From Gammaproteobacteria bacterium (GTDB lineage: Bacteria > Pseudomonadota > Gammaproteobacteria > UBA6429 > Thiohalophilaceae): a DNA stretch of 33,630 bases. Below are positions 8,509-16,175 of the stretch, in pieces (the stretch's first letter is position 1; every line of letters begins with the position of its first letter). The stretch is taken from the NCBI GenBank assembly GCA_030594815.1, contig JAUVEN010000020.1, positions 1 through 33,630 of the forward strand. The letters run 5' to 3'. The notes under the pieces were generated by a model. It saw nothing but the letters and a program-made list of their open reading frames with translations. It searched no databases and was not told the DNA's origin. The position numbers were made by a program, and so were the translations under genes.

Positions 8509-9291
8509 ATGTCTTTGCCAAAAGTGGTTAGTACAGCTAAAACAGTAAAAATATCGGCTCTATATCGTGACTTTTTATTCACCTTTCTCATGCTGCTATT
8601 CTTAAGCAGTCTGTTAGCTTATCAAAGTGCTTTCGCCATTAGTTTAAGTTATAAAGATGCTGTTACCCGTGAAGTGGGTTATACGTATCTACAGCGTCAT
8701 ATTAACTTTTCCCGGGCTCAAGCGGTCTTCGAAAACCAGGATTACGAATATTCCGCTAAACTATTAAGTACATTAGCTGAGCAGGGGCACATACAGGCTC
8801 AATACTTATTAGCGACGCAATATGACACCGGATTAGGTGTGAAGAAAAATACTGCATCCTCTTTTTATTGGTATAAAGAAGCCGCTCGTGCGGGAATCGG
8901 CGTTGCTCAGCACAACTTAGCCGTTGCTTATGCACAGGGCAGTGGAACTCAACAAGATATGATGAAAGCAATTGCCTGGTGGAAGCGAGCCGCGATAAAA
9001 GGGCATACCGATTCACAGTTTAATTTAGGTATTATTTACGCCACGGGTAAAGGTCTTGTTAAACCTGATATGAAGCAAGCACTAAAATGGTGGCGTATGG
9101 CGGCAAATAATGGTGATGCCGCAGCGCAGTTTAATTTAGGTGCTCTCTATGCGAATGGTCTTGGTAGTACACCGGTTAGAACATGTGAAGCGGTTCATTG
9201 GTTGCAGCGTTCAGAGAAGAATGGCTTTGAACAAGCACATAATGCGCTTAGTCAAATGAAAGGTTCTGTTGATTTATCTAAATGTAAATAG
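8509..9291 (+). CDS. Exported/anchored Sel1-repeat protein
   Basis: A 260-residue protein. I chose the ATG at 8509 because a strong GGAGGA lies at 8496-8501; a longer TTG start at 8494 would place the ribosome site inside the gene. The N-terminus is basic, then carries a hydrophobic stretch at about residues 22-44 that ends in an AFA cleavage-like site, so it is periplasmic or membrane-anchored. From about residue 70 there are four Sel1-type (TPR-like) repeats. Each has an AQ(Y/H/F)NL core and a (K/Q)A..WW(K/R).AA turn. A Cys pair near the C-terminus could form a disulphide. Such repeats bind other proteins and often act in envelope assembly or signalling; the partner here is unknown. It faces the rhodanese gene across a hairpin at 9316-9354. 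Confidence 0.8.
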   Translation: MSLPKVVSTAKTVKISALYRDFLFTFLMLLFLSSLLAYQSAFAISLSYKDAVTREVGYTYLQRHINFSRAQAVFENQDYEYSAKLLSTLAEQGHIQAQYLLATQYDTGLGVKKNTASSFYWYKEAARAGIGVAQHNLAVAYAQGSGTQQDMMKAIAWWKRAAIKGHTDSQFNLGIIYATGKGLVKPDMKQALKWWRMAANNGDAAAQFNLGALYANGLGSTPVRTCEAVHWLQRSEKNGFEQAHNALSQMKGSVDLSKCK

Positions 9292-9315
9292 TGAAAGGAA
9301 TAGAGGAAATAAAAA

Positions 9316-9354
9316 GCTGCACTTATTTAACTTAAAAATTAAAATAAGTGCAGC
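9316..9354 (-). terminator. Terminator hairpin between convergent Sel1 and rhodanese genes
   Basis: A perfect 13-base-pair stem (9316-9328 with 9342-9354) encloses a 13-base AT loop. On the minus strand the stem is followed by a T-rich run (complement of the A-run at 9308-9315), the form of an intrinsic terminator for the rhodanese gene. The plus-strand side lacks a long T-run, so stopping of Sel1 transcription there would be weaker. Confidence 0.75.
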
Positions 9355-9367
9355 AGTAAAACCTGAT

Positions 9368-10063
9368 TTATTTAACTGTCATAAGTCCCATAATTTGCCA
9401 CATTTGCATTCCACCACGATAGTAATAGATTTTTTCAGCTGGATAGCCATTGGCTAATAAATTGCGGATTGCGCGAGGAGATTGTCCACACCATGGGCCA
9501 TTACACCAGACAATAATTTCATATGCATTACTGTAGTCCCAGGTTTGATTTATTTCTCTCTTGGAACCAACAAGACGATATAATCCATCTACAAAACCTT
9601 CTTTTACCAGACCTTTTCGACGGCTTACATTCAAACTTTTCATCGCGGCAATAAGTTCAGAGCTATCTTTTGATTTGCCAAGTACAGTAAAAGGTATATT
9701 GATTGAGCCTGGAATAGTCCCTTTTTTATGCCAGGATGGGAGGCGTGCATCAACTATAACACCGGATCCATTTTTCATTTGTTTTTCCATGAAATCAAAA
9801 ATCTCGACTTCACCAACAGTTTTAACTCCAGGTGCGATGTTAATAGGTTGGGCACAAAAGGGGGGGCATTTTCGAGATGTTTTAGAAAAACCTCCAGAAA
9901 GAACATGTGATTGATCTTGTATGCGCTGTACCCGTATTTCAGCACCTTTATGTACAATATCAATATAATCTCTCTTAGGCGTAAGTTTTACATCCAATGA
10001 GAAAGCATTAAAGCTTATGAATAATAAAAGTAGTCCGCTTAAAATTTTAGTGTAGTGTTTCAC
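9368..10063 (-). CDS. Exported rhodanese-domain protein
   Basis: A 231-residue protein starting at GTG, with GGAAA about seven bases upstream on the minus strand. Residues 1-22 form a signal peptide ending near NAFS, so it is predicted periplasmic. A Cys pair (KCPPFC, 66-70) precedes a conserved INIAPGVKTVGEVEIFDF block. The rhodanese domain spans about 84-230: DARLPSWHKKGTIPGSINIPF and an active-site region CNGPWCGQSPR with Cys187 and Cys192. The extra Cys residues would allow persulphide or disulphide chemistry. Single-domain rhodaneses move sulfane sulfur, and a periplasmic one fits a sulfur-oxidising host, but the substrate is unknown. The gene lies downstream of the 181-residue unknown protein (31-base gap) on the same strand, so the two are probably co-transcribed. 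Confidence 0.82.
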   Translation of the reverse strand: MKHYTKILSGLLLLFISFNAFSLDVKLTPKRDYIDIVHKGAEIRVQRIQDQSHVLSGGFSKTSRKCPPFCAQPINIAPGVKTVGEVEIFDFMEKQMKNGSGVIVDARLPSWHKKGTIPGSINIPFTVLGKSKDSSELIAAMKSLNVSRRKGLVKEGFVDGLYRLVGSKREINQTWDYSNAYEIIVWCNGPWCGQSPRAIRNLLANGYPAEKIYYYRGGMQMWQIMGLMTVK

Positions 10064-10094
10064 AGTTGAGTTTCCTTTTTAAATGTTCTCGTTT

Positions 10095-10640
10095 TTATCG
10101 TGAAAGAGAAATAATCTTTGCGCGAAGTTGTTTAATGTTTGCTTTGTTTTCATATTCTTTAAAAACCAGGCTTTTTGATGTTGGGTTTAATCTCTTATAA
10201 AAAACATAACTGGCAAAATAGCTGTTTTTTAAAACGTCCTCAAATTCTTTCCATTCTAGTCCTGAACGAAGTCTGTTTAGGTTTTGTGAATAAATATTCC
10301 AGTGTTCAACTTTTGTCGTCGAATTTTTCTCTTTTAATTCTTTGGTTGAAATGGCGCTTGAGGTGTCAACATTTGTATCGTCTGCTTCTGCTGTAAGGCC
10401 ATCAAGATAAGCTGATTCTTTTGATATATTAGTTTCAGCTGATTGAGTTTTAGTTTTAACGGCAAGGCTCACTGCGGAGATTTTATCTTTTTTTACCTTT
10501 TTTGAAGCTTCGCTCTCCAGGTCATTCAGATAATCCACATTTTCAGCAAAGCTCATTGAATTGGCACTGTATAAAATCAGCACTGAGAGAATTTTGGCTA
10601 TTCTACTAAAGGTGGTTAATTGTCGATAAAGAGTTTTCAT
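10095..10640 (-). CDS. Secreted protein of unknown function with repeated YLxxLxxEA motif
   Basis: A 181-residue protein that I do not recognise. It has a signal peptide (about residues 1-32, ending SMSFAEN) and then a low-complexity, charged linker. The linker carries two copies of one short motif, DYLNDLESEAS (36-46) and AYLDGLTAEAD (77-87), separated by a Lys/Ser/Thr-rich stretch. The C-terminal third (about 113-181) looks folded, with WKEFEDVLKNSYFASYVFYKRL and a helical end. Co-directional with the rhodanese gene 31 bases away, and with the Sel1 gene beyond it, it may form part of a small envelope module. No catalytic motif is visible, so a scaffold or peptidoglycan/partner-binding role is only a guess. 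Confidence 0.65.
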   Translation of the reverse strand: MKTLYRQLTTFSRIAKILSVLILYSANSMSFAENVDYLNDLESEASKKVKKDKISAVSLAVKTKTQSAETNISKESAYLDGLTAEADDTNVDTSSAISTKELKEKNSTTKVEHWNIYSQNLNRLRSGLEWKEFEDVLKNSYFASYVFYKRLNPTSKSLVFKEYENKANIKQLRAKIISLSR

Positions 10641-10814
10641 TATTTACTTCCTGTGCTTGAATTGATGCACCATAAAAACTAAGTAGATCCCCAAATGTCC
10701 ATGTAAAGTATACGGGAATAAAGATTGTATCGGAAGGTTAACTAATATCTTTAATATATTTTGAAAATTGTTGTTGTATAAGCCAGATATGGCTATTTAG
10801 AGGCAATTATTCAT

Positions 10815-10850
10815 AAAAAAGCCCGATTTGATAGCCAAATCGGGCTTTTT
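10815..10850 (-). terminator. Bidirectional intrinsic terminator
   Basis: Ten-base-pair stem, 10821-10830 (GCCCGATTTG) with 10836-10845, flanked by AAAAAA before and TTTTT after, so it can work on both strands. On the minus strand it lies just past the end of the UPF0114 gene and should end the leftward transcript that may also carry the methyltransferase. Confidence 0.9.
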
Positions 10851-10867
10851 AGTACGGAAAGTTAATT

Positions 10868-11425
10868 CTACTCGCTTTCAGCTTTTCCGTGTGCATCCAT
10901 CAATGTCTTGGTCATAACTCGATCTGTGTAGGCCATGGCAATGGCAGACATAATAAAGGTGATGTGAATAAGAACTTGCCACTTTATCGTTGCTTCAGTC
11001 ATATTTTCTGCATTTATAAAGGTTTTCAACAGGTGAATTGATGAAATGCCGATTAATGCCATAGAAAGTTTAATTTTCATGGTTGCTGCATTTACATGCG
11101 ATAACCATTCTGGTTGATCTGGATGTTCGGTCAGATTTAAACGGGAAACAAACGTTTCATAACCACCGATAATAACCATAATGAGAAGATTTGCGATCAT
11201 CACAACATCAATGAGCCCTAATACAATGAGCATAATTTCATTTTCGGTAATGTTATTTGCGATAGAAACAAGATGAACTAGTTCCACCATAAAGTGATAG
11301 ACATAAACACCTTGCGCAATAATTAATCCAAGATAGAGTGGCGCCTGTAACCAGCGACTCCAAAAAATCATTTGTCCCATAATGTTGAGTGATGTTTTGC
11401 GTACAATATCAGTTGTAGTATTCAC
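10868..11425 (-). CDS. UPF0114 (YqhA/TIGR00645) integral membrane protein
   Basis: A 185-residue inner-membrane protein of the YqhA family, whose function is unknown. Four helices can be placed at about 25-50, 63-87, 112-133 and 147-168. Matching family blocks are SRWLQAPLYLGL, GYETFVSRL, the conserved ISSIHLLKTFI and a final YTDR. Length fits the family, with a slightly longer N-terminus. It has its own strong terminator immediately downstream. The gap to the upstream methyltransferase gene is only 37 bases, so the two could be in one transcript. Confidence 0.88.
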   Translation of the reverse strand: MNTTTDIVRKTSLNIMGQMIFWSRWLQAPLYLGLIIAQGVYVYHFMVELVHLVSIANNITENEIMLIVLGLIDVVMIANLLIMVIIGGYETFVSRLNLTEHPDQPEWLSHVNAATMKIKLSMALIGISSIHLLKTFINAENMTEATIKWQVLIHITFIMSAIAMAYTDRVMTKTLMDAHGKAESE

Positions 11426-11462
11426 ATTAACCTCTAAAATTTAATCGATTATCTAAATAATA

Positions 11463-12047
11463 TTATTTAGTTGCCATGGCAACCGTATAGTTCGGACCTT
11501 GTTTTAGTTTTTTATAATTACCAAAAACTTCTTCAAAGTTACGTTTAATATATTTTCGTAAACCGGTAATGGTAACAACATAAATCTTGCCACCCGGTTT
11601 CATCTGCTTATATGCATCATGTAAAAATAAACTTAATAATTCATTACCGACCTTGGCAGGAATATTGGAAACGACAATATCAAATTTTTTCTTTTGTATT
11701 TGATCAAAACCGTTACTTAATAATGCTTCTGCATTTTTAATTTGATTCAGCTCAGCATTTATATTGCTGTATTCAACGGCTTTAAAATCTTTATCGACCA
11801 GAGTTGTTTGCCCCTTTGGTGCAAGCTTTGCCATGGTTAAACCGAGAGGGCCATAACCACAGCCTAAATCCAGACAATCATCGCTTTCATTAATATCGAG
11901 ATACTTTAGTAACAATAAAGTACCTTCATCAATATTACGCGGCGAGAAGATCCCCCAGGTTGTATGAAATACAAAAGGAATATCTTTTAAGGTTTCGCTA
12001 AAGACAATGTCTTCACGTAATTTTTTAACTTCTTTATCTGTAAGCAT
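11463..12047 (-). CDS. Class I SAM-dependent methyltransferase, RsmC/RlmG-like small domain
   Basis: A 194-residue methyltransferase of the MTS family. The N-terminal segment has GIFSPRNIDEGTLLLL, the substrate-side loop found in the RsmC/RlmG type. Motif I is LDLGCGYGPLGL. The catalytic NPPF-type motif is present in variant form as SNIPAK. The usual C-terminal strand follows, with GGKIYVVTITG. Members methylate guanines in ribosomal RNA. This one is a single catalytic domain without the N-terminal duplicated half of E. coli RsmC, so the exact RNA target cannot be set. It follows purK by 35 bases on the same strand. Confidence 0.8.
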   Translation of the reverse strand: MLTDKEVKKLREDIVFSETLKDIPFVFHTTWGIFSPRNIDEGTLLLLKYLDINESDDCLDLGCGYGPLGLTMAKLAPKGQTTLVDKDFKAVEYSNINAELNQIKNAEALLSNGFDQIQKKKFDIVVSNIPAKVGNELLSLFLHDAYKQMKPGGKIYVVTITGLRKYIKRNFEEVFGNYKKLKQGPNYTVAMATK

Positions 12048-12082
12048 CGTGGTGTTAACTATTTGAATGTGATGATAGCGAG

Positions 12083-13219
12083 CTAGTTAGCTTTGCTAAG
12101 TTGGTTTTTTAAATCTTCTGCCAGTTTTAAAGCGTCATCAATATTCTCTGCGAGAACATTAAAGTGGCCCATTTTACGTCCAGGACGCGCTTCTTTTTTT
12201 CCATACAAATGCAATTTAACATTCGGATGGTTGAGTAACTTTTGCCATTTAGGTGTCTGATCGTTATGCCAGATATCACCCAACATATTAATCATTACGA
12301 CAGGAGAAAGTAATCTTGTGTCGCCTAAAGGTAAACCACAAACAGCACGAACCTGTTGTTCAAACTGATCGGTAACACACGCATCTAATGTGTAATGGCC
12401 GCTGTTATGCGGGCGAGGTGCAATTTCATTAACCAGTAATTCATCATTCGAGATAAAAAACTCAACCGCCATAATGCCAACATAATCTAAAGCGGTGGCA
12501 ATTTGTTTGGCCAGATCGGTAACTTTTGTTTCCAGGTCTTCATTAATTCGTGCCGGTACAACACTGACATCAAGAATCCCACCTTCATGAATGTTTTCTG
12601 AAACGGGGTAGGTAACCACTTCGCCTTCTGTGCCGCGAGCAAGCACAACAGAAACTTCAATATCTAACGGCATGCGTTGTTCTAAAACACAGGCTTCACC
12701 TTCGAGAGTTTCCCATGCTTTTTCAATATCCGATTCAGCGTTAATTCCAAACTGGCCTTTGCCGTCATAACCAAAACGAGAGACTTTTAAAATAGCAGGT
12801 GTACCAATTTTGCTAATGCTGTTTTTTAAATCTTCGAGTGAATTAATCACAGCAAAAGGTGCGGTATAAAAACCGTTATCTTTTAAAAAGTTTTTTTCCT
12901 GAATACGATCTTGAGCAATAGAGATTGCTTTGGCTCCGGGGCGAACAGGCTTTGTTTTTGCCAGAGCTTCCAGGGTTGAAGCAGGGACATTTTCAAATTC
13001 GGTGGTGATCGCATCACAGTTTTTCGCAATTTGCTCGAGTGCAGCTTGGTCAGCATAGTCGGCACAAATGTGAGTGGTCGCCAACTTACCGGCAGGGCTT
13101 TCTTTATCGGGGTCGAGCACAACAACTTCGTAGCCCATCGTGCGAGCAGCAATGGTGAACATGCGGCCTAATTGGCCACCACCGAGCATTCCTAAAGTCG
13201 ATCCCGGAAGTGTTTTCAT
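12083..13219 (-). CDS. purK: N5-carboxyaminoimidazole ribonucleotide synthase
   Basis: A 378-residue ATP-grasp enzyme of purine synthesis. It uses ATP and bicarbonate to make N5-CAIR from AIR in the cytosol. Signature blocks are the N-terminal [18 protein letters not shown] near residues 73-79, [13 protein letters not shown] in the ATP-grasp lid region and [13 protein letters not shown] near the metal site. Length is typical. Its ATG overlaps the purE stop by four bases, so the pair is translationally coupled in the standard purEK order. Bicarbonate use links it loosely to the carbonic anhydrase further right, but they are separate transcripts. Confidence 0.97.
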   Translation of the reverse strand: MKTLPGSTLGMLGGGQLGRMFTIAARTMGYEVVVLDPDKESPAGKLATTHICADYADQAALEQIAKNCDAITTEFENVPASTLEALAKTKPVRPGAKAISIAQDRIQEKNFLKDNGFYTAPFAVINSLEDLKNSISKIGTPAILKVSRFGYDGKGQFGINAESDIEKAWETLEGEACVLEQRMPLDIEVSVVLARGTEGEVVTYPVSENIHEGGILDVSVVPARINEDLETKVTDLAKQIATALDYVGIMAVEFFISNDELLVNEIAPRPHNSGHYTLDACVTDQFEQQVRAVCGLPLGDTRLLSPVVMINMLGDIWHNDQTPKWQKLLNHPNVKLHLYGKKEARPGRKMGHFNVLAENIDDALKLAEDLKNQLSKAN

Positions 13220-13707
13220 ACTTTGGGTAACTTCATTGCGCGAACTTTAGTGCGCTGTTTTTTGCGGAATGTATTGAGTTTTTTAGCGTATTTTTCGTCA
13301 TTATTAGCAAGCATAGAGACTGCAAAAAGCCCTGCATTCGCCGCACCCGGTTCACCAATCGCGAATGTCGCAACGGGAATACCCTTTGGCATTTGGGCAA
13401 TTGAGAGTAGAGAATCGAGTCCTTTTAAAGCACGGGATGTCACAGGAACGCCTAAAATCGGGACAATGGTTTTAGAGGCCAACATACCCGGTAAATGCGC
13501 CGCGCCGCCAGCACCCGCGATAATCACCTGGATACCACGCTCAGCAGCCGTCTCAGCATATTCGAACAATAAATCTGGAGTGCGGTGCGCAGAAACGACT
13601 TTAGATTCAAACGGAACCCCAAAATCTTTCAACATTTCACAGGTCTGGCTCATTACCTTCCAGTCACTATTACTGCCCATTACTACGCCGACGATTGGCT
13701 TTTTCAT
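13216..13707 (-). CDS. purE: N5-CAIR mutase
   Basis: A 163-residue class I PurE, which shifts the carboxyl group of N5-CAIR to C4 to give CAIR. Visible motifs are MGSNSDW (10-16), the catalytic-loop SAHRTP (40-45), [12 protein letters not shown] and GVPVTS. The size is normal. It is the first gene of purEK, and transcription must start in the 548-base gap to the right. A long plus-strand frame over the same bases is its antisense shadow. Confidence 0.97.
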   Translation of the reverse strand: MKKPIVGVVMGSNSDWKVMSQTCEMLKDFGVPFESKVVSAHRTPDLLFEYAETAAERGIQVIIAGAGGAAHLPGMLASKTIVPILGVPVTSRALKGLDSLLSIAQMPKGIPVATFAIGEPGAANAGLFAVSMLANNDEKYAKKLNTFRKKQRTKVRAMKLPKV

Positions 13708-13886
13708 TGCTTGTTAAATCCTATCTATCTAATAAGTATGTCGCGTATTTTAACTACTTTAAGCGACAAGGAATCGGTAATTTTACCAGTTTATGCGCTC
13801 AATACCATGTTTAAATACAGCTTCAACACTGATAGCAATGTAAATTTGAGAAGAGATCAAAAAACGCTAGGAAATTAACAAATGTA

Positions 13887-13914
13887 CAACGTACGTTTAT
13901 ATTAACGTACGTTG
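13887..13914. repeat. Palindrome, 11-base arms (CAACGTACGTT)
   Basis: The arms at 13887-13897 and 13904-13914 are perfect inverted copies around TATATT, and each arm contains the self-complementary ACGTACGT-like core. The form suits a dimeric repressor site. The nearest genes are purE (about 180 bases left, divergent) and the HTH protein (about 340 bases right), so the regulated gene is unclear. Confidence 0.6.
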
Positions 13915-14116
13915 ATTTAGACATAATTTATAGTTTCTGATTTATAAAAGGAAACAAGTAATTAATTTTTTAGAAGCGAAAGCGAAAGTCTTCTGAGTTC
14001 ATTTGTATTTAAATCAGGAGGAACGTAAAATTTTAGAATAAGCCCTAGGGATTGATGATGACGAAGATTAGCATATTAAGGATCAATGTTTGATTTAAAG
14101 AATAAATTAAACTAGA

Positions 14117-14183
14117 GTGGCAGCAATACACCCGCCACGCCTATCCGGTTTCGACCGTGAAGCGCAACCATGGCGGGTTTTTT
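14117..14183 (+). terminator. Nested hairpin with T-run, attenuator-like
   Basis: Outer stem of eight perfect pairs (ACCCGCCA 14130-14137 with TGGCGGGT 14171-14178), followed by TTTTTT. The loop holds a second hairpin, CGGT/ACCG (14146-14149 with 14154-14157), closed on TTCG. An upstream GTGGC (14117-14121) can instead pair with GCCAC (14134-14138), which would break the terminator stem. It lies about 75 bases before the HTH gene. Confidence 0.6.
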
Positions 14184-14255
14184 ATGCCATTTTAATTGTA
14201 ATAACTACTAATAACAGATAATAACTGCCAATATAAAGCTAAGTGATAAATCAAA

Positions 14256-14459
14256 ATGCCTGAACGAATAGCAGACGAAATAATGACAATTGAGGAATTA
14301 TCTAATTACCTTAAAATACCAAGATCAACACTTTATAAGTTGGTTCAGTCAGGTAAATTACCAGGTCAAAAGATAGGTAAACAGTGGCGGTTTGGTAAAA
14401 AATCCATTGATCAGTGGATTAATGATGGTAGCGGCAATTTAAATGGTTCTAATAAATAG
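14256..14459 (+). CDS. Excisionase-type helix-turn-helix DNA-binding protein
   Basis: A 67-residue protein made almost entirely of one winged-helix domain of the excisionase/MerR-like HTH_17 type. Landmarks are IEELSNYLKIPRSTLYKLV, GKLPGQKIGKQWRF and a C-terminal IDQWIN. ATG at 14256 gives the longest product; a second ATG at 14283 would begin right at the domain and is equally plausible. No clear Shine-Dalgarno precedes either. Proteins like this are common at the edges of mobile and restriction-modification modules, which suits the RhuM gene and decayed type III system to the right. Target unknown. Confidence 0.75.
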   Translation: MPERIADEIMTIEELSNYLKIPRSTLYKLVQSGKLPGQKIGKQWRFGKKSIDQWINDGSGNLNGSNK

Positions 14460-14465
14460 TTAGTT

Positions 14466-14570
14466 ATGTTTTTTGAATATCAAGGTTTTTTACAAAACAA
14501 TCTTATGGAACTGCATGGAATAATTAAAGTGATAGATGAACACTTTTTTGGTGATGATCAGTCTTTATAA
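14466..14570 (+). CDS. Possible 34-residue ORF or gene remnant
   Basis: A short frame in phase with the HTH gene, starting six bases after its stop. The product has a mixed aromatic/acidic composition (ends DEHFFGDDQSL). No ribosome site is visible and no family is recognised. It may be the tail of a longer, now broken reading frame rather than a gene. Confidence 0.2.
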   Translation: MFFEYQGFLQNNLMELHGIIKVIDEHFFGDDQSL

Positions 14571-14663
14571 GATGTTTTACGTTAATCTAAAAAAATAAAA
14601 CTGTTCAAAAAATAGTAATTAGGCCTTGTGTGGTTAAATTAGAAAATTTTGGAATGTCTGTAA

Positions 14664-15683
14664 ATGACAAGCTCAGAAAATAATTATTCACAGTTCATTA
14701 TTTACCAAACCGAAAATGGCGAAACTCGGCTGGATGTTCGTTTTCAGGATGAAACTGTTTGGCTTACTCAAAGCCTGATGGCTGATTTATTCCAGACTAG
14801 CAAGCAAAATATTAGTCAGCATTTAAAAAATATCTTTTTAGAACATGAGCTTATAGAAGAATCAGTTGTAAAGGATTACTTTACTACTGCGACAGATGGA
14901 AAAAGCTACCGAACCAAACACTATAATCTGGATGCCATTATATCTGTCGGCTATCGGGTACAGAGCCATACCGCCACCCGTTTCCGTCAATGGGCGACTC
15001 AGCAACTGCGGGAATACATAGTTAAAGGCTTTGTGCTGGATGATGAACGCCTGAAGAACCCAGATCAACCCTTCGATTATTTTGAAGAGCTGACCCGCCG
15101 TATTCAGGATATACGTACCTCTGAAAAACGTTTTTATCAAAAAATTACCGACATTTATGCTACCAGTGTAGATTATGATCCCACTCTGGATACCAGTATT
15201 GCCTTCTTCAAAACCGTACAAAACAAGGTGCACTGGGCGATTACTGGGCAAACCGCAGCTGAAATTATTCATAAACGTGCCGACAATGAAAAAGATAATA
15301 TGGGCTTAACTAATTGGCGCGGCACAAAAGTACGCAAGCAAGATATTAGTGTTGCCAAAAATTACCTTAACGAAGAAGAATTAAAAATACTCAATAATCT
15401 GGTGGAGCAATATTTAATTTTTGCTGAAGGTCAAGCAATGCGCCGCGTCCCAATGAACATGACAGACTGGGTGGTTAAGTTAGATGGCTTTTTAAGCTTG
15501 AATGATCGTGATATTTTAGATCATGCGGGCAAAATATCTCATCAGATAGCAAAGCAAACAGCGGAACAGGAATATGACAAATTTCAGCAACGACGTTTAG
15601 AAAAAGAAACGGAGCAGGCGGATGATGTTTTGGAAAAATTAAGCAAAATTGCAGGGCAGATTCCAAAAAAGAAAAAAGATTAG
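14664..15683 (+). CDS. RhuM-family protein
   Basis: A 339-residue protein of the RhuM (COG3943, 'virulence protein RhuM') family. The N-terminal region is a DNA-binding-like domain with VWLTQSLMADLFQTSKQNISQHL (helix-turn-helix appearance, about residues 30-53). The conserved YNLDAIISVGYRVQSHTATRFRQWAT block follows at about 92-117, then a C-terminal helical part with GQTAAEIIHKRAD and a Lys/Glu-rich tail. The biochemical function of the family is not established. RhuM genes are repeatedly found inside restriction-modification and other defence loci and were first noted in a Salmonella pathogenicity island. Here it sits between the HTH protein and a ruined type III system and appears intact. 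Confidence 0.9.
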   Translation: MTSSENNYSQFIIYQTENGETRLDVRFQDETVWLTQSLMADLFQTSKQNISQHLKNIFLEHELIEESVVKDYFTTATDGKSYRTKHYNLDAIISVGYRVQSHTATRFRQWATQQLREYIVKGFVLDDERLKNPDQPFDYFEELTRRIQDIRTSEKRFYQKITDIYATSVDYDPTLDTSIAFFKTVQNKVHWAITGQTAAEIIHKRADNEKDNMGLTNWRGTKVRKQDISVAKNYLNEEELKILNNLVEQYLIFAEGQAMRRVPMNMTDWVVKLDGFLSLNDRDILDHAGKISHQIAKQTAEQEYDKFQQRRLEKETEQADDVLEKLSKIAGQIPKKKKD

Positions 15684-15700
15684 CAACCTTCAAGCAGGTT

Positions 15701-15793
15701 GTCGTTGCGAGTAAAGCGAAGCAATCTCGATGTTGAGTACGATATCCACATTGGTGCGACAGTCCAACTCGTTCCCATGCTCCGCGTGGAAAC
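15701..15793. repeat. REP-like intergenic palindromes
   Basis: Two short elements of the widely dispersed kind. A GTCGTTGCGAGTAAAGCGAA stretch with GCAATCTCGA lies at 15701-15730. A near-palindrome GTTCCCATGC-TCC-GCGTGGAAAC lies at 15771-15793. Both resemble repeats seen in many proteobacterial intergenic regions. Their presence right after rhuM suggests a junction that has collected repeat elements. Confidence 0.55.
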
Positions 15794-15867
15794 ATATAGT
15801 AATAAAATTTAGGGTTAATCAACATTAATCCGATGTAATAGAAATTAATCGTAGATGAGAAGTAATT

Positions 15868-16149
15868 ATGAGTAACGAAGAATTAAACACAGAAATGAAC
15901 GGTGAAAGCCTGGATGTTTCTGAACAGAAAAAAAGAGAATTGGCTCAACTATTCCCTGGTGCTTTTACCTATGTATATGAACATCTCCGTGAACGTTATG
16001 GTATGGAATGGCCGGGTAAAAAAGAGGCGTTAAAATTAATTCAACAACCCTTAAGAGCCACACTTAAATCTTGTCGTGATGAATCTTTTCATTTCGAAAA
16101 CCGCCCGAATTTATTTTATCCGTTTTATCTCAACAAAAAAAATGCTTAG
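15868..16149 (+). pseudogene. Type III restriction-modification Mod remnant (N-terminus, catalytic core deleted)
   Basis: A 93-residue frame. Residues 14-35 (KKRELAQLFPGAFT) and 44-72 (YGMEWPGKKEAL, then PLRATLKSCRDES) follow the start of type III adenine methyltransferases (Mod). In an intact Mod, a nucleotide-binding and DPPY catalytic core of a few hundred residues should come next. Here the frame jumps directly to HFENRPNLFYPFYLNKKN, which looks like the segment that lies well after the core. No DPPY or FxGxG is present. The deletion is in frame, and the product then ends at TAG (16147-16149). A good start (ATG 15868) remains, so a small peptide could still be made. The call rests on remembered family motifs, not an alignment. 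Confidence 0.7.
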
Positions 16150-16175
16150 ATAAAGTGTTTTATAGTATTTCATAA

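Larger units (their letters stand above)
13708..14255. other. 548-base gene-free region upstream of purEK
   Basis: No supported gene. It must hold the leftward purEK promoter. Features seen are a near-perfect 28-base palindrome (13887-13914), an AGGAGG with no usable start after it (about 14014-14020), and a structured hairpin with a T-run (14117-14183). A short frame around 13995-14070 is interrupted by stops and could be gene debris. A PurR-type operator was looked for by eye and not found. Confidence 0.5.

Noticed and set aside
13223-13717. 164-codon plus-strand frame opposite purE
   Set aside because: Antisense to a fully recognisable purE; its composition only mirrors the purE codons.
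13995-14070. Possible broken gene with an AGGAGG followed by a short frame ending in an acidic ALGIDDDED-like stretch
   Set aside because: Interrupted by stop codons and with no ATG after the ribosome site; too short to support a family.
14146-14157. GGTTTCGACC resembling a tRNA T-loop or an attachment site
   Set aside because: No acceptor or anticodon stems around it; better explained as a TTCG-capped hairpin within the terminator.
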